NCBI GenBank assembly: GCA_905197665.1 | Contig: CAJJZP010000011.1 | Location: forward strand, 1 to 64,000 | Length of the DNA stretch: 64,000 bases | Direction of reading: 5' to 3' | From: an uncultured Collinsella sp. | GTDB lineage: Bacteria > Actinomycetota > Coriobacteriia > Coriobacteriales > Coriobacteriaceae | Shown here: in pieces, positions 61,904 through 64,000 of the stretch | How the letters are laid out: the number at the start of each line of letters is the position of its first letter | Position numbering within the stretch: the stretch's first letter is position 1 | The notes under the pieces: model-generated | The model's database searches: none | What the model saw: the letters and a program-made list of their open reading frames with translations, nothing else | What the model was told of the DNA's origin: nothing | Made by a program: the position numbers and the translations under genes

Positions 61904-64000
61904 TTGCGACGCCCGCCTCCGTTGGCGCCCTGCCGTCCCTGGGCCGCGCGATTGCGACCGGCAGTGTTCTGCGCACGCGACATGCCGCCGTGCCCCTTGC
62001 CGGCACCGCCAGCGCCGCCGTGGGCCTTGCCGCCCTTCTTGCCGGTGCCATGTCCGCCGTTGGCCGATGTCTCACCTGGGCGTGGCGGCACGGGACGAAT
62101 CAGGCAATGCTTGGTGTAGCCGATCAGGTCGCGACGGCCGGCCTTTTCCAGCGCCTCGCGCACGAGCTTGTAGTTCTCGGGCTTGCGGTATTGGATGAGC
62201 GCACGCTGCATGGCCTTCTCGTGCGGGTCGCGTGCCACGTAGATCGGCTTCATGGTGCGTGGGTCCACGCCGGTGTAGTACATGCAGGTCGACATGGTGG
62301 ACGGCGTGGGGTAGAAGTCCTGCACCTGCTCGGGCATGTAGCCCATGTCGCGCACGGCCTCGGCAAGGTCCACAGCTTCCTTCATCGTCGAGCCGGGATG
62401 GCTCGAGATCAGGTACGGCACCACGTACTGCTTGAGTCCGTATTCACGGTTCAAGCGCTCAAATTTGCGGCAGAACGCGTCGTAGACGGCGCGGCTCGGC
62501 TTGCCCATCACGGAGAGCACTGCATCGCTCACGTGCTCGGGTGCCACGCGCAGCTGGCCCGAGACATGATGCTCAAGCAGCTCGCGCAAAAACTCGTCTG
62601 AGGCATCGGCCATGGTGTAGTCGAAGCGAATGCCGCTCCTCACAAAGACCTTCTTGACGCCGGGAAGCTGGCGCAGGTCGCGCAGCAGCTGCGTGTAGCC
62701 GCTCTCGTCGACCACCATGTTCTTGCACACGCTTGGCCACAGGCAGCGCTTGTTCTTGCATACGCCGTGCTTGAGCTGCTTGTCGCAGGCGGGACGACTA
62801 AAGTTGGCTGTCGGTCCTCCCACGTCGTTGATGTAGCCCTTAAACTCGGGATCGCGCGTGAGCAGCTCGGCCTCGCGCATGATCGAGTCGTGGCTGCGCA
62901 TCTGCAGCACGCGGCCCTGGTGGAAGGTGAGGGCGCAAAACGAGCACTCGCCAAAACAGCCGCGGTTGGAGCTAATGGAAAACTTGATCTCGGCAAAGGC
63001 CGGCACGCCGCCCGCTGCGTCGTAGTCGGGATGCCAATCGCGTGCGTAGGGGAGTTCGGCCACCTCGTCCATCTCGTCGGTGGTGAGCGTCGCCGACGGC
63101 GGGTTCTGCACCACATAGACGCTGTTGGGGTAGGGCTCTACCAGGCGGTGTCCGGTGATGGGGTCCATGTTCTGCTGCTGCACGTTAAAGCTGCGCGCGT
63201 AGTTGAGCTTGTCGGCGGCAAGGTCGTCCCAGCTGGGCAGCAGGTCGTAGTCGTAGACCTCGTCGAGCGAGCTGGTGCGGTAGACGGTGCCGTTGATATA
63301 GGTGATCTGATCAATGGGCAGGCCCGCGTCGAGCGCATCGGCGATCTCGACGATCGCGTGCTCGCCCATGCCGTAGATGAGGATGTCGGCGCCCGAGTCG
63401 AGCAGTACCGAGCGCTTGAGCTTATCCTGCCAGTAGTCGTAATGGGCCAGGCGGCGCAGACTCGCCTCGATGCCGCCGATGATGATGGGGGCGTCCTTGA
63501 ACGTCTGGCGGATGAGGTTGCCATAGACCGTGACGGCTCGGTTGGGACGGCGCCCCTCCTCGCCGCCGGGGGTGTAGGCGTCGGAGTGGCGGCGGTGCTT
63601 GGTCACCGAATAGTGGTTGACCATGGAGTCCATGTTGCCGGCACTGACGAGAAAGCCCAGGCGAGGCTCGCCGAGCACCGTGATGCTGGCGGGGTCGGTC
63701 CAGTCGGGCTGGCAGATGATACCCACCTTGTAGCCGTGCGCGTCAAGGACGCGGCTGATGATAGCCATGCCAAAGCTGGGATGGTCCACGTAGGCGTCAC
63801 CGCAGATGTAGACAAAGTCGCACTGGTCCCAACCGCGCGCATCCATGTCGGCGCGGTTGACGGGGAGGAACTTATCGCGGCCCGGACGCCAGGGACGGAC
63901 AGGTGCTGTCGAGGCATGAGTGGTGTGGCCGCTCTGGGCCTTGCCGCCGCGCTTTTGCTGCTGGCCCTGTTTGCCCTGCTGACTGCGCTGGTTGTTCTGA
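61900..64000 (-). CDS. YgiQ family radical SAM protein, 5' end beyond the window
   Basis: Iron-sulfur radical SAM enzyme; family function is not established. The cluster motif GCFGECSFCAL (CxxxCxxC) lies near codons at 62960-62990. The N-terminal part has FLPVNRAD and WDQCDFVYICGDAYVDHPSFG, both typical. An ATG at 63846 is in frame, but the conserved segment FLPVNRAD lies upstream of it, and the frame stays open, with no start codon, through a Gln/Gly/Lys-rich stretch to the last base. So the true start is outside. The last 50 residues are Gly/Lys/Arg-rich and probably disordered. Confidence 0.93.
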   Translation of the reverse strand, partial: QNNQRSQQGKQGQQQKRGGKAQSGHTTHASTAPVRPWRPGRDKFLPVNRADMDARGWDQCDFVYICGDAYVDHPSFGMAIISRVLDAHGYKVGIICQPDWTDPASITVLGEPRLGFLVSAGNMDSMVNHYSVTKHRRHSDAYTPGGEEGRRPNRAVTVYGNLIRQTFKDAPIIIGGIEASLRRLAHYDYWQDKLKRSVLLDSGADILIYGMGEHAIVEIADALDAGLPIDQITYINGTVYRTSSLDEVYDYDLLPSWDDLAADKLNYARSFNVQQQNMDPITGHRLVEPYPNSVYVVQNPPSATLTTDEMDEVAELPYARDWHPDYDAAGGVPAFAEIKFSISSNRGCFGECSFCALTFHQGRVLQMRSHDSIMREAELLTRDPEFKGYINDVGGPTANFSRPACDKQLKHGVCKNKRCLWPSVCKNMVVDESGYTQLLRDLRQLPGVKKVFVRSGIRFDYTMADASDEFLRELLEHHVSGQLRVAPEHVSDAVLSVMGKPSRAVYDAFCRKFERLNREYGLKQYVVPYLISSHPGSTMKEAVDLAEAVRDMGYMPEQVQDFYPTPSTMSTCMYYTGVDPRTMKPIYVARDPHEKAMQRALIQYRKPENYKLVREALEKAGRRDLIGYTKHCLIRPVPPRPGETSANGGHGTGKKGGKAHGGAGGAGKGHGGMSRAQNTAGRNRAAQGRQGANGGGRRN

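Overview
The window is GC-rich bacterial chromosome with many short intergenic palindromes. The gene set suggests a strictly fermentative, anaerobic member of the Coriobacteriia: an [FeFe]-hydrogenase with a GltD-like partner, a transketolase split in two, a rubredoxin, PTS sugar uptake, SecA next to prfB, and an L31 protein with an Ala/Lys tail. Collinsella or a close relative is my best guess. That is an inference from gene content and not from any search.

Layout. 1-8040: rpmE with a structured leader, secA-prfB, a YitT-type membrane protein and a two-gene transketolase. 8040-13640: accessory stretch with a leftward operon (ECF-type sigma factor, membrane protein, ABC-2 exporter), decayed gene fragments and an Abi-type phage-defence gene with an attenuator-like leader. 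13640-18100: ftsE-ftsX and RNase R. 18160-23520: an orphan serine recombinase, then a MurNAc catabolic cluster (murR, murQ, murP, mupG). 23600-27300: Spx/ArsC-like protein, tRNA-Gln and tRNA-Glu, a TPR protein, smpB, flavin reductase and rubredoxin. 27440-30170: mntH and gpmA between palindrome arrays. 30174-36358: gltB-gltD. 36423-37978: an IS110-type insertion sequence with a frameshifted transposase. 38345-42680: two poorly known genes, an amidohydrolase and a zinc-ribbon membrane protein. 42826-45930: csoR-copZ-copA copper module with its operator. 46407-48677: a DEAD-box helicase. 48746-49513: a long gene-free stretch. 49514-54166: an antiterminator-controlled PTS operon for alpha-glucosides. 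54423-60504: hydrogenase operon followed by an ABC importer whose permease and ATPase are fused. 60720-64000: orphan RelB-like antitoxin, CPBP protease and the 3' part of a YgiQ radical-SAM gene that runs off the end.

The most unusual structure is a family of 11 intergenic palindromes in five clusters (27443-27579, 29853-29989, 39093-39310, 40416-40553, 46007-46143). Each unit has 15-bp inverted arms (core TCTCGATCTGTAAC and its complement) around an interior of exactly 27 nt whose sequence varies. Units within a cluster repeat at 80 or 81 bp in every case, although the 23-24 nt linkers are unrelated. Arm variants covary in two copies. The clusters sit in divergent, convergent and co-directional gaps, so simple termination does not explain them. 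I know of no description of this element.

Functional links: the single glucose-type EIIA (49679) could serve both the alpha-glucoside transporter and MurP, which lacks an IIA domain. The hydrogenase and its GltD-like partner would re-oxidise fermentation reductant. The copper genes form a self-contained sensor, chaperone and exporter set.
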